Shown: in pieces, positions 38,401 to 51,917 of the stretch | How the letters are laid out: each line of letters begins with the position of its first letter | Position numbering within the stretch: position 1 is the stretch's first letter | Assembly: GCF_022201045.2 (NCBI RefSeq) | Contig: NC_068557.1 | Location: forward strand, 4,650,001-4,714,000 | Origin: Citrus sinensis | Lineage: Eukaryota > Streptophyta > Magnoliopsida > Sapindales > Rutaceae | DNA: 64,000 bases | Direction: 5' to 3' | Made by a program: the position numbers and the translations under genes | The notes under the pieces: generated by a model | Told to the model about the DNA's origin: nothing | What the model saw: the letters and a program-made list of their open reading frames with translations, nothing else | The model's database searches: none

Positions 38401-39362
38401 ACCTTTACATTGGTATCAAGTTATTACCAGGAAAGCCAGGACCGACCATATATCCAGGACCAGGAGCTGGACCAAAAAAGGCAGGCCTTACCAAAGGCCT
38501 AGGTCCGATACTCTGTGGCACAGGTACACTGTCTCGGGGACCAAAAGCTCGCTGATGATGCCAGGCATGATTCATGTGGCCACCAGGTTCTTGAGTATTA
38601 GGTCTTCTATTAGGAAAATTGGCAACAGAAGCATTGGGATCTCCACGAGGAGGAGGAGGCTGAACATTTCTAGCAGCATCAATAGCATGAACTGGGGGAA
38701 CAAAAGCTTGCACTGGCGTTTGATTTTCAGCACCAGGAAAGGGTCCGGGGTAAGGTGGATAAGCATACCCAGGAACAGCAAAGTGTGGTGGAGGCACCAT
38801 AGTATGAAAAACTGGTGGCATCGCTGAAGGATGATGGTAAGATAATGGAACAGGAAAAGGCGGCGCGGCATTTGGATTACGCTTAGAGCCGGACTTGTGA
38901 TTACGAACAGGCAAACTCTTGTGGGAAGGATTCGAATTTCCAGAACCATGTGTCTTATGCTGCGCAACTGCTCCCTGAAAGACTCCAGGAATCAAATGAT
39001 CAATACCTGTACTAAGAAGCTACAGTTGAAATACTTGATTCATTTACAAAACCATCAAGGCGCGTAGCCATATAGTGATGAGTAATGGCATAAACGTAAA
39101 GCCAAAAGTGTAAGCAGAGGAGACAAATGAGAGAAACCTGAGGATCAGAGGAGAGCTTAAAAGAAGAATCGACAACAGCAGGATTAGTCTTGGGGCGTTG
39201 GTGGTGAGTTTGAGCATCGGAGAGAGCAGGCCAAGAATCAGAAGCACCCATGACAGGAGCATCATTACCAGTGCTGGTCACCACATTTTTATTCCATACA
39301 TGCTTGGGGCCACTCACCATCTCTTTCGGTTCATCTCCTCCTTCATTCTCCGCCATCACCAT
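27076..39362 (-). CDS. LARP1: La-related protein 1 (LARP1), translational regulator
   Basis: 14 coding exons: 39362-39138, 38974-38428, 38240-38078, 37661-37571, 37402-37331, 35883-35294, 32099-32030, 30197-30093, 29972-29638, 29437-29294, 29188-29125, 28488-28343, 28127-28023 and 27226-27076. They give 2808 nt and 935 aa. The N-terminal part is low-complexity and rich in Pro, His and Gly (about 75-290). The La motif spans about 295-375 ([34 protein letters not shown]). A long acidic/Ser linker follows, then the C-terminal DM15 repeats from about 765 ([56 protein letters not shown]). LARP1 binds mRNA caps and 5'TOP-like mRNAs through DM15. In plants it also recruits the XRN4 decay machinery in heat. 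The upstream in-frame codon is TTG, so the ATG at 39362 (or 39356) starts the protein. Several introns exceed 1 kb. Confidence 0.95.
31548..31746 (+). pseudogene. ycf2: Plastid ycf2 fragment inside a LARP1 intron (NUPT)
   Basis: The plus-strand reading contains peptides of the N-terminal part of plastid Ycf2: [37 protein letters not shown] and MPESN. The frame is still open across about 60 codons. Homology fades just before AATTC near 31548 and just after the codons for MPESN near 31746. The piece lies antisense to LARP1, in the intron between its exons at 32099-32030 and 30197-30093. It is best read as a short plastid-to-nucleus DNA transfer, direct or through the mitochondrion, and has no coding function here. 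Confidence 0.87.
32429..32464. repeat. C26-A10 homopolymer pair in a LARP1 intron
   Basis: 26 consecutive C are followed by a run of A. In the LARP1 pre-mRNA this is a run of U followed by 26 G. Shorter C-then-A runs occur at 30906, 34137 and 44354 in minus-strand introns. Run lengths may partly reflect sequencing error. Confidence 0.9.
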
Positions 39363-39780
39363 AATCAATCAATCAATAAACCAATCAACTGCCAGTGGCA
39401 CCACCCTGAGGGTTTTGTTGGGATTAGGGTTTTCTATTTATTTATTGTGCAAGAAAGAGTGTGAGTGTGCGTGTTGTTGGTGAGAGAGATTGACAGTTGC
39501 AACTTGCAAACGTCTAAAAGGGCTAAAAAAAAAAAAAAAAAAAGGGCGGAGAACAGCGCAAGTGTTTGTGCGACTTGTTTTTTATACGATACGAGTGCGT
39601 GAAAGAGAGAGAGAGAGAGAGAAAGAAAGAAAGAAAAAGAGGTAAAGTTGAATTGAAACAGCAGCAATAGCAGCAGCAGTAGTAGTAGTAGTGGTAGTAT
39701 AAATCAGTGAGTGTTGTGTCGTAGTGTTTTAGTTAAGCAAGGGAAATAAGTATGCTTATTATTGCTTTCAGTCAGTCCTC
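39363..39780 (-). promoter_or_regulatory. LARP1 leader and core promoter with telo-box
   Basis: Upstream of the LARP1 start codon the transcript strand contains AAACCCTAA (39432-39424), a telo-box seen in many plant genes for translation and ribosome biogenesis. Further out lie a GA-type microsatellite (about 39600-39640) and a short run of CAG/TAG triplets. The transcript start is not determined. A telo-box would fit a gene of the translation apparatus but is not proof of use. Confidence 0.45.
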
Positions 39781-42148
39781 TTGCAAGAGGAGATGATGCC
39801 ATGTAATGTACAAAACCCTAGAATTAGAAGTACACTGTTAACTTACTATACTACTACCAAGTTCTAGGGCCAGGCCCAACTGCTTCCTTCTCTATCTAAA
39901 CCCCACAAACAACACTATTTACTTTTATTTTACGCTTATCATTTTTTTAAATAAATAAAAAAAGACTTACAATTTATTTTATGAAGTTTCCAAAAAAGTT
40001 CCAAGACTGTAGTTCAAGATGGTTAATAACAACAATTAGTGTTTGTACATCTGTCACTAAACAATAGTAGGATTCGTTTGTTAGTAAAATATTGTGGCTT
40101 TATATCTGAAATGGAATTAAAACTATATTTTTCATTTGTCAAAGAAAAGCTTAATATCCTTATATGGTAAATATTTTTTTCTTTTTTTTCTGTTAACAGT
40201 TATATTGAAAAATTATTTTAGATAGCAGCTGTGGAGCTGGATCGTTGAAACTTGAAAATGAGACCAGACGGGTCGTTAGTATTATTACATTAACAGTACA
40301 TTTACCAAATACGAATCGAGATAGTTTAGAATCGAAATGAATAAGAATAAGAAAAAATTGAAATGAGAATGAAAAATAAAAATTATAATAAGTTATTTAC
40401 TTTAACTGTATGAATCGTAATTGTAATAAATTAGATTATTATTAACGTGTTTATTTTATCTTAAAGTCATAATAGAAATAAGTTAAATTGTGAGAAGTTA
40501 TTAAAAGGTCCTTAATGATTTATTGTCATAATCATTGCTGCCGATGTCACTATTGTTGCTACTCAACAACCAACGGCATTGATTTGGCAGCAGGCTTCTG
40601 CTTCTCGTCAGCTGCAAATCAATCCCGAGATACTGCAAATCAATCCCAAGATAGACTGCGTTCTTTTTTTTTTTTTTTTAATTGAGGACAAAATGTGTAT
40701 TTTTGATTTGGGGAGGATAAATCGATTAGTTATGGCAATCAGTGCCCATTATTAATCCTTTTAAGAATCAGTCTCTCGTTCTCCATTCCTAAACTAGGGT
40801 GAGCTCATGATTCTAATTCTGATTCCCAACCTTATTTTATAAAGTAAAAACCGTCAATAATTCTGATTTAAATTCTGATTTTCTAGTCCGGAAAATAAAC
40901 ACACTATTAAGTTAACATGAATTTTATCTTAACTTACCCAATATTATAATTTAAAACAAGAGAAATTAAACTTTAAAAAAATTAAATTGAATCCTATGAA
41001 TATTTACATTGCACTCACTCATCCTAGCCGCCTAAAGTACACTAAGGTTCTTTGAAGCAACTTTTTAAATAGAGTTTATTTAATTAGAGTTGTTGTTAGT
41101 AAAGTTTTTATAAATAAAATTTTTACCAAATAAATTTTAGTTTTTTAGTTGACAATAAAAGCTTTTATTAAAAATTTATGAAATTACTTTAATAGACAAA
41201 TTTTTTTAAAGTTATGTTATGATAAATAAAATAAAATATTCAAATAAATAAAAAAATATTTTAAATATTTTTATATTTAAAAAAAATTTTCAGCCTCAAT
41301 TCCCAAAAACTTAAAATTTAAACTTTTACTAATACATGCAAAATAACTTATTTAAAATTTAAAAGCTCTATTAGAAAAATAATAAAACAACAACAAAAAT
41401 TATTATAAGAGTTTATGAAATTAAATAAGCACTTATGTCCATTAAATAAATCATACCATAAATGCACTAACCCTCAAAATATTTAGGAATTTTTTGGATT
41501 TATCTATTTAAGTTTGAAACTTAGACTTGTTTGCTAAAAATCTGAAATTGAAATTTTTATAAATTTCAGACTTTTAAAAATTTATTTGCATTTGAATAGA
41601 GAAATTAAACTTTTGTAACTTTTATCTGAATAGAAAAAAGATATAAATGAGAAATAAATATTACATTCTAAAATTATTTCCATTAGTCATACTTATTTCC
41701 TAAATTATAAAATTTAATCTCCTTTTTTTGTTATAATATACAAAGAAATGAATGTCAAATAATCATGTTAAATTTTTTTTATTTAAAAAAACAAACAAGA
41801 TACCACTTATATTTAGATATTGAAAAAATGAAAAACAAACATGTCGCTCGCTCATTCAAATTTCTGATTAAAAAAAAAAAACACTACCTAATATTACACA
41901 TGGAGGCGACGTGAGTCTACCAAAGCCAATTAACAAGAAGAGAAATAACAATTTGATATAAATAATTTTGAGGCCAAATTAACCTAATTAACTAGGCTCA
42001 AGGCCAGACATCATGCACTCACTAGGACTTTTAAAGGAAATATTGTACTTACAAAAACTAACCCCTATTTCAAAAACCTAGAGGCAAAAACTTAGAATGG
42101 TGTTGAAGAAAATGAATACCCCTCAAATCAATCTGTATTGTATTTGCA
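39781..42148. other. Intergenic region between LARP1 and oligoribonuclease
   Basis: AT-rich with no gene. An imperfect tandem repeat of CTGCAAATCAATCCC lies at about 40611-40650. A stretch at 40391-40486 resembles 58523-58612, so a dispersed repeat is present. A piece with CGTGTTTATTTTATC (about 40448) recurs inverted near 40895-40917. The final bases contain the oligoribonuclease 3' UTR. Confidence 0.5.
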
Positions 42149-45100
42149 TCACTTCTTCAAATTTGTTTTAAATATATTCTCCTTGTAGTACTTGAGTTCC
42201 ATGATGCTTTCTCTGATATCATCCAAGGCTCTGTGTTTCTGTTCTTTTGAAGGAACTTTCCTGTAATCTGTACAAATGATTTGGCATTGATCAATAAACT
42301 ATTTTTAGTATTTAGATAAAGATTGATGAGTGCTTGAGAACTGACTGTCTATTGACACTGTCTTGAGTATACACAGAGTATGAAGTGGCTTCAGACTGAC
42401 TCATTACTTTTCCATATATGTTGGAACCGAAAGAAAAGAAAAAAACAGTAAGCAAGCACATGGACTAAGATTAAGTGGTTTCAGGTTCAACTACTTAAAC
42501 AACAGTAGTCTTCATTCCTGTTTATTTTTAAGGTCAAAGCATAATCTAAAAATCCAGGTTTCAACTGTTTGACCTCATCTCCAGCCATCGACACTCAAGA
42601 TTCACAAAACTCAGCTTGAGTTCAGAAACATTATTGCAAGCCAAAACAAAAGTTAAAAGTCAAAGTGGCTGCTTTTGTAAAGGAACTAAGGCCAACAAAA
42701 AACATTCTACACTGGATTTTCAACTTTTATCTCAGTATATTAATTTTAATTAGAAAATAATGTAAAATATTTATGGCATCATAAGGCACTGATCAATAGT
42801 AAGCCCGACAGAACAATGTATATTGAATCACACTATTTATGAGTCAAAATGCAGTATGGTTCCTGAAGACTCATAGTGACAAGGACAAGAAAACACAAAT
42901 GTGAATCATATGATGGTCGCATATTCTATAAAATAAGCAATGGTAACTTTTAACAAACAACTTATAGATCCTTAGGGCAAAATTTATGATTTGGAATCTC
43001 AACTGAAACTTCGAAAAGTAACAAAGCTATACCAATTTAAAATCCATTATGCTTTCTGTGGAAAACACACAACTTTCAGAATTCACATGGCAATACAAGA
43101 AACATACCTCTAGGATACCAGCGCATGCATAAAGCCTTGATACTGCTAACATCGACAAGTACATGAGAGAAAAGACTAGCTAAGTCTGGCATGTATTTCT
43201 GCAAAACTGAATCAGGTTAGGAAGACAAATAGTGCACCTGTTTTGATGGAAGTCACAACAATATTAAAATCCAAGGGTTTTTAAAATCTGTCAAGAATAG
43301 CATTCAACAGATGATTCTAGAAAAAAGCATTTGAATTCTGTGTAACTATATGGTTTGTAAAAGAAAGGTTACATCAATAATTCTTTAAAACAAAGTGGAT
43401 TCATTAAAGGACAGAGATAACAACATTGACGTATCCTACCTTTAAGAACATAAAATCCACATACACTGAATTCCCTGCAAGAAGAGGAGTGTATGTACCA
43501 ACATTTTTCTTGACAAATTCTACAACCTGCACTAAGCATGATCAGTGTATCTTTAGGAGATAAAACAGAAATGGAAGTTCAATAAGGACCTATGATTTGA
43601 AATTTCTAATGCCTCAATAAAATTGCTAAATTCTAGATACAATCAAAATGGTAGGAAAAAATAACTCGTTATTAATTTTCTTGACAGGAAATAAAGAAAA
43701 CTTGTAATATGGTATCAATTTAAATATAAATCATCATTCTGACATGAATAAATAATGAAAATAAAGTCATCAGAAACTGCAAAAGGACCCAACAAAATTT
43801 TCCATGTCGAACATCTCAAAATAAAAATAAATTAAACAAAAGAATCAAAAGAAAAAGAAAACGTTATTAATCCCTTGATTTCAGGAGATTCAAAGAACCC
43901 TCTCTGATGATCTCACTTCCTTTCCAGACTTAGTAAAGCTTACAAAGTAGATACTTTCTGAAGCTTACTGACCATCTGAAAGACATCCTTTTGTACTGAA
44001 AAAATACTAACCAATTAAAGCCCCCGTTACAGAATCGAAGTATCTGCTACTAAACTTTTGGGGGAAATTTTTTCAAATGTTGTAAACAAAATCCACCCTA
44101 AGAAGTTTGGTTATATTTATGGTACTTTAACTATTAATTTATCAAAATCTGTATCCTTAATGTAAATAACATTACATCTATCATGTCATTTCTTCAAAAC
44201 AGTGGCCACGTTCTTTTGAAAAGTGGAATAAAAGAAAGACAAGGCCTGGCGGTGTTGTAGTTGTGTAAGCACAACCCAATTGCACATAGTCGGACAGTTC
44301 TTGTCTATCTAACATTGACTTTTACAGTTCGCTTTAACAGCAACCTCCCCAAACCCCCCCCCCCCCAACAAAGCAGTAAAATAAAATAAAAAAGAACCAT
44401 GTTTGCTGCAGTGGTAAATTATCAGGGTACAAGTGCCAAATCGTTGGCTTTATACTAAAAAGAAGAAGGTAGAACTGCTGCACATGTTCAGTGACCCATT
44501 CAACAATTGAAACTAACACTGCAGTAAAGAAGAGAACACATGAGAAAGGAAGGCACGTTAAGGATCCATCTTGTTATAGCTTCTTCAAGTAGATCTTCTT
44601 CAAATAGAGCTAATATGAGTAGAACTTTAGCAGAGTGTTGGTGGTGGTTTGTTTGTCGTCACATCATTTAGGAATAAATTGTGCAAATACCATAACAAAT
44701 AAGTTTTTAAAATGAAAGTTACTAATTGAAATTTCAACAATATAAGACAGGTCTTTTCAACAATTTAACCTTTTAAATAAAGCTCAAAAGAGTTCTGGTA
44801 AAAGCCGAACATTTCACTTCCCATGTAGATATAAAACAACATTTGTAATCCTTCATAAGCTCTTTTGAAGTTGCAACTAACTACATAAAAAGTAAATAAA
44901 TAACAATAAAAACCTAAAAAATAGTTGAGAAACTCTATGCTGGATAATGGGAAAAAATGTTTCTGAATCAAGCCAACTCTTAATTCTCAGGTTTACTAAA
45001 CAACCACTCTTTCTGCTTTCTGATAGTAAAAACCTAAAAGACAGCCTATATTAGTGTATCAGAGTCTAGCTTTCTTTTAAACAAAAATACTACTTTTTGA

Positions 45101-48100
45101 GTTCCTTGGAATACAGCGCCATTCACTTTAATACCATCATCTTCATTTACAATTAAAAATAAAAATAAATAAAATCCCTTTTTCTTTTTCTTTTTCTTTT
45201 TTTTTTCCTTTTTAAAAGTTCTTGTCTAGGAAACTAAAAAAAATTCTAAATTTAAGAAAATTATGAAGTTTTGAACAAAAGGAAGCAAGCTGTCGCCAAC
45301 AATCAACAAAAAATATCAGCTAAAGACAAAGACTAGCCTTTAAATATAAAAGAAATGATTGATTAGCCATATCATGGAGTTTCGGGTTGGTTCATGAAAA
45401 AAAATAAATGAAGAAGGGAATTTGAAAAGTTACTTTTTGACTATTCTAGTTCTGGCTATAAATATTCAGGAATATTCAAAGCATCCAAAAAATTTAAATG
45501 ACAGCAGCAATTCACTGTAAAGTCTAAATATAAACCAATAGTACAATTAATGTCATATTGCGATATTATCTCTCAATTTTTTTTTAATTCTGAAATTTGA
45601 ATAGATATGCATTTTGATTGACATCTGAATAAATTTGAATGTAAATATTTGAATAAAACGTTTGCTTTCCTTTCTTCAAAATCTTAAAACAAGTGTTACA
45701 TTTGTTTGTTTTTCTTAGAAGAATATTTGGGAAAAAAATATTTAGACAAGATTACATTTAACAAAGCAGAAAGTTATGGTTTGTTATGAAAAAAACACTT
45801 TTCGTTTTAGAAGATCTCTTCAGACCATTTGCATTCAGATATATGTGACAAAAAATAATTCCACCTATTCAGATCATAATTTCCTAAAATAATTGTCAGT
45901 TAGGAAAATAACGAAACAAAAATGTCTGAATGACTGAAACTAAGCCATATTCGTCCATTAAACCAAATCAAACAACATCTAAGCTAGAATAGAGGATGAG
46001 CAATTCTTCTTCTCCCCACCAGGACAATATCTCACTTCCAGTATTGAAAATCGTCCGCCACAGAAGGACATTACCAGAAACAAATCCTAAATGAGATTTA
46101 CAAAACTTGAAAAATTTCACAAATGATAATGGCATAGCAATGAAACTAAAGCTCATGGCTGACCACTTATAAATGTTATCACAAACCTGCTTTTCAGCTT
46201 CTCTTTCAGTCAGGGCACTATGAAGCACCTTTTCTGTCAATCCTGCAGCAAGTTTTGAAGCATCTGTGATATTCTCCGACAAAGAAATGCTATAATAATG
46301 CAGCAATAACCAGATGTTCAATGAAGATAAACTGTCAAACCATTTGTGTGAAAGTGCTTACCACTAGCTTCATGATGATTTTGACACCATTCACCCATGC
46401 TATCTAAACACTCTTTAGTTTGATGGATAACCAAATCAGGTCCCTAAAGAATAGTTATTGACATTAGAAGTAAGGAATATCACATATGAGCCTATGCTAA
46501 GTTACCGAAATTTAGTTCAGGTGCACACTTGGGCAAATAAAAGAGCAAAGTTGAAAAATTTCGCATGCACTTCTTTACATATTACAATACATCAAACTCG
46601 CTTTTTCCTTAAGAGATGTGGTCAACACAACAGAATTCTTAATAAGATTAAAGCAATTTGACGACTTTGACTTATCGATGACTTATCCTTGTCTCTGGTA
46701 AATAAACATCCTCAACTAAAACAAGTTTGAATATTGTCCAACTCGGTCTACAAGAAGCTCCGCAAAAATCAAGGGCTATAAAAATCTAAAAGCATGCATT
46801 AATGCTAATATGATATGCAAACTAGTACGACGTGACATGTTTTGTGATGGCAGCGCATTATTTTTCTACATGGTATCTATCAATGATGTCGGTACATGGA
46901 TTTTAGTATTCAGAATTGCAGTAGAAGCACAATTATCTTCTCCAAGTAACCAGAAGATTCTTCCACCAGATGCTTCTTTACAGATGACTCACAATGACAA
47001 ACATTGGAAAAGTGATATAAGTATGGCTAAAAGAGTTAAAAAGCAACCATTTACTATAGAAATGTCTACAATGTGTAAGATTATTTTTCGTAAGGAAGAA
47101 TATTCAAGACTGAGAAAAGCATGGAAGAAAAGAACACAATGAAAGTGTGAAATAGAGGTCAGCATATTGGCATTAAATCCACTAAAAACAGGGATAAATA
47201 CCTCCACTGATTTTGTCAACTTGCCATCAGTAATTATACAAGCAATCTCCAGTATTCGATCAACTTCAATTTTCAAACCTGCAGAGCAGCAGACAGAATG
47301 AGATAAGACTACATATCTGTCGATGTCTTTGTATCCAGTGCAGTCTGATGAGTTTAATAACAAAAAATATATAAATTTGGACGAATCTTATTAATCAGGC
47401 TGATCCTGTTGAGACTGGAAAACAATATACGGGGACATTCAAGGGTTGTATCAACTAAAATCAATTCATGTTAGGAGCAAAACAGTATCTAAACAGGGAA
47501 AATGTGCATTACTAGGAAGGAAGAGCAAAAGAAAATGAATGTCTATTGGAAATCTTAAATAGAACAATTCTGAAGAAAGAGCTAGCAGAATGAGAATCAA
47601 ATTCACAGGTTAAAAATTAAACGAGTGCTAAAAATTGAGAGAGCAGCAAGAACAGATTTCTGTCAATGTCTTTGTATCCAGTACTGTCATGCTATAATGT
47701 ATTTAAAGAAAAAATAAATAAACTTGTTTTCTCAGAAACTAGAACCTAGTGTCAACCTCTAATCTTAGCAATTCAGACTCATGATCATCTCAAAAGATTT
47801 GCAACTCTAACAAATAAGGCAAGAGTGCATCCTATTAATGAAAATTCTTGCAACAATATATGATACAATGAAACTTGGAAAAGGAACCAAAGAAGTGTAT
47901 CTTATATGAGCTAATTGCCCCAGCGCAAGAGATCATAAGGACCTCAACACCAATATTTCAAGATAAACATATCAATAAAGAAAGTGATGTTGACATATTG
48001 ATTTCAGGAAAAATTAGAATAGGTCTTGAATAAAAGATGGTTTAACTTCATCTTAATGTGCGATAGACAAAATTAGCAGTAAGTACCCAACCCAACATTG

Positions 48101-48684
48101 TATAAATCAAATGGAGACACCTGAATAAAATTAGTTTGTTTTATTTTAGCACTTCAAAACTATAAAAGAAACTCTTAAAATCAAGAAATTTAAGAATGCA
48201 TAGAGATAAAATATATGGCGATGAAAAATACTGATGATATGCAAAGCATGAACTCCTAGTAGCTTAAGACCAAGAAACACAAACCTGTCATTTCCAAGTC
48301 AATCCACACAAGGGGCATTTTGTACTCAAATTCCAAGGGAGTCTGAGAATTTTGTTGGTTTTCAAGAGTCAAATTGCTAGAGCTGTTTGCTTTGCTTTTG
48401 CTCTCAACTGTCTCGAGCAAACACATATAATCCGTTAGATAAGTACTTCAAAACAAAAGGCCCACAAAACAAACTCTGAAGGCATGTAATTAAGCATTTA
48501 ATAAATCAATTCACGTCATAAACGGACTAAATTACATCTGTAAATCTACTTCTTTTTTGTTGAAAATTTTAGTTTTCATTAACAAACAGTTGTGAAAAAG
48601 ACAACAACACCCTAAACAGAACAAATCACACTGTGTTCATATTTATGCTAAGTATTAACAAAACCTGATTTGCAGGAAGAAGAA

Positions 48685-48716
<32 letters not shown>

Positions 48717-48794
48717 AGCAGCAGCAGGCATTTTGACTTGACTGTCGTCAGCGTCCAGCTCTAACACAGAGAATGCATTTGAGAGTCCATCCAT
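42149..48794 (-). CDS. ORN: Oligoribonuclease (DEDDh 3'-5' exoribonuclease)
   Basis: Eight exons: 48794-48665, 48407-48285, 47278-47202, 46443-46362, 46242-46187, 43526-43440, 43198-43108 and 42267-42149 (765 nt, 254 aa). The DEDDh core is complete: D79 and E81 in WIDLEMTG, D180 in [12 protein letters not shown], and H227 and D232 in [10 protein letters not shown]. Family blocks [29 protein letters not shown] and [11 protein letters not shown] match bacterial Orn and human REXO2. The enzyme degrades 2-5 nt RNA fragments to mononucleotides. The N-terminal 72 residues are an extension with a 12-residue Ser run; M73 would give a bacterial-size start. The extension may be an organelle transit peptide, since eukaryotic homologues are often mitochondrial, but this is inferred. 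Arabidopsis At2g26970 is the likely counterpart. Confidence 0.96.
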
Positions 48795-48837
48795 CTTCAC
48801 TGATTGGTCTCCTCACTCGCTCACTCCGATATTACTT

Positions 48838-48846
48838 AAACCCTAA
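48838..48846 (+). promoter_or_regulatory. Telo-box AAACCCTAA upstream of oligoribonuclease
   Basis: The motif lies 44 bases upstream of the oligoribonuclease start codon, on the opposite strand to the gene. It resembles the telo-box of plant housekeeping promoters and leaders. Function is inferred from motif and position only. Confidence 0.4.
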
Positions 48847-49043
48847 TTCACCAAATCAAAAGTGAAGATTATATTTTATTTCAGTAACTTTCCCATTAAG
48901 GAATTATTTCGCCAACGGTAACTTTTAGTTTTACCCGGGGTTTTTGTTAGTGATTGATTGAACGCACACCTCTTGGTGATATATGAGGAGTAAGGACGTC
49001 GGCTGATGAAATTACCGTAATGCCCTTAATTTAATTGGAGTGG

Positions 49044-49462
49044 AGAGGTGGCAAAAATACCTGTTCGGTCTGGACCTGGACCGTACTCGGGCGTTGTGGG
49101 CCGGGTATGAAGCCGGGTCGATCTTGAGCATCACTTGATAAATTTGGAACTCAGATTTTATTAAAAAAATATTATAAAATATATATTATTTTAAATATTT
49201 ATATTTATTTGACTCATTTATTATACATATATAAAGTTTTAAACACTTAAAGTTTATAATTTCATGTCAAATTTTATTGAAATAAATTTAAAACTTATAA
49301 AATTAGCAAAAAATAAAAAATATATACACATATAATATTAAAAAATATAAAATTCGGATACTCGGATTAAAACCCAGTCCGGACCCGGACCCGGACCGGT
49401 TGCATCCGGGCAGGGTCCGGTCATTGCAATATCTGGACCCAGCCCGGAATTTTACCATCCCT
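49044..49462. mobile_element. Short hAT-like non-autonomous element
   Basis: The left end reads AGAGGTGGCAAAAAT and the right end, on the other strand, AGGGATGGTAAAATT, imperfect inverted termini of hAT type. The flanks are TGGAGTGG (49036-49043) and AGGAGTGG (49463-49470), 7 of 8 identical. Subterminal GGACC/CCGG-rich motifs occur at both ends in opposite orientation, as in the element at 2338-3215. The 419-bp interior is AT-rich and non-coding. Confidence 0.75.
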
Positions 49463-49470
49463 AGGAGTGG

Positions 49471-49604
49471 CTAGCATCAGAGTTGGTTTGAGGATAATTT
49501 CATCTTTCATCAATATAAGAATAATTTAGATAAATTTATTTATCCATATTTGAAATTATTAGATATACTAGGAACCTTAATTCATAAACACTAATAATTT
49601 ATTA

Positions 49605-49635
<31 letters not shown>

Positions 49636-50640
49636 AAAGGCAGCATGTCTCATTTGCTACATCATTTCCATGAACTTTAATTTTTTTTAATTTTAAATAT
49701 GATAAGAAACTAGAAAAGAAAAAAAAAAATCGAGATGAATGCATAAAATGGTCACATCATAGTTCTTAACAATTATGGATACGCTAAAGCCAATTTTCAT
49801 ACTGAAGACAAAAGAATTAACTCCACCAATTCACCATGAAAGCAATTTATTTGAATTGTAAACAAAGAATATCCACAAGTGACTTGTGAGAGGATATCAC
49901 CGAACCCTTGGTTGAGAAGGATAGAATAATGAAAGCAAAGGGGAAGATCATTACGTGCAATGGAAGGGAATAAGATGCTCCAATCACATGATCCATTGGT
50001 CCTACTTATCGTATGACTTTAATTTTTGTTGTTAGTATGACTTTTATTTTATTTTATTTTTCAATCAATCATCTCTTAATAGTATAGTTGCCAATGCTAT
50101 TCTAAATTTTTGTTTGGAATTGAGGTGATGTAACTTTTAAATTACAACTATTATAAAAAAATTATAATTATAAAATAAAAATTAATAGTTTATAATAAAT
50201 ATAAAATTAAAATAATAATTTTGATAAAATTATTAAAGATATAATATATTTTTTATGATATAAGTGAAAAATTATATCAACATAACTTAAAAGTTACAAC
50301 AGCTAATGTTTACTAAATATTTTAATATTGTATCTTTTAATAGATTTTTCGTGATACGATCCTAGACGCACCCTTAGAACTATCTTTTTTTTTTAATTAA
50401 AGAAAAATAAATTCCTTTTGTCATAACCTTTATTTATAACTACAATTTTCAAGTCGGCCCTAGGCATAACTCAGTTGCTTGCAATCTCGGTCACTTTGAG
50501 TTGGAATAACAATAGTGACTATATTTTTAGGCTTTAAAAGTTTGTTTAATGGTATGGGAAACTATTTTGAATACAAAAGGGTTATTGTATAATATGTATG
50601 TTATTCTAAAAGTTAGTGGAGGGGTAAAAATGGAAATATA
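49471..50640. other. Intergenic region upstream of calmodulin
   Basis: AT-rich with no gene. An (AC)n microsatellite lies at about 49614-49635. The proximal calmodulin promoter lies towards the right end. Confidence 0.55.
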
Positions 50641-50653
50641 CAAGACTGTACAA

Positions 50654-50660
50654 TATAAAT
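50654..50660 (+). promoter_or_regulatory. TATA box of the calmodulin gene
   Basis: TATAAAT lies 94 bases before the calmodulin start codon and is followed by a CT-rich stretch suited to transcription start near 50685-50700. The spacing gives a leader of roughly 60-70 bases. Confidence 0.65.
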
Positions 50661-50753
50661 ACCCAGCGTCTCTTCATTCATGTTTCACAAACCAAAAACG
50701 AGAGAAGTAAACACGGGAGCAGCTCTGTTTCTGTCTAAGTTTTCTCAACGATA

Positions 50754-51833
<1,080 letters not shown>

Positions 51834-51912
51834 GAACCTCTCAACTATCACTTAAAAAAAAAAAAATAAATAAATATCAAAATCAAAAGACTAAAAAATC
51901 AAAGTGAAGAGT
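51834..51912 (+). other. Start of calmodulin 3' UTR
   Basis: About 80 bases with an A-rich run lie between the calmodulin stop codon and the TRIM element. The transcript may end here or read into the element; the sequence does not decide it. Confidence 0.5.
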
Positions 51913-51917
51913 GCAGT

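Noticed and set aside
38555..38827. Arg/Ser-rich plus-strand frame opposite LARP1 exon 2
   Set aside because: Its composition follows from the Pro/His-rich LARP1 coding strand; no start context or family.
46810..47142. 110-codon plus-strand frame in an oligoribonuclease intron
   Set aside because: No domain recognised; it lies in intronic DNA between well supported exons.
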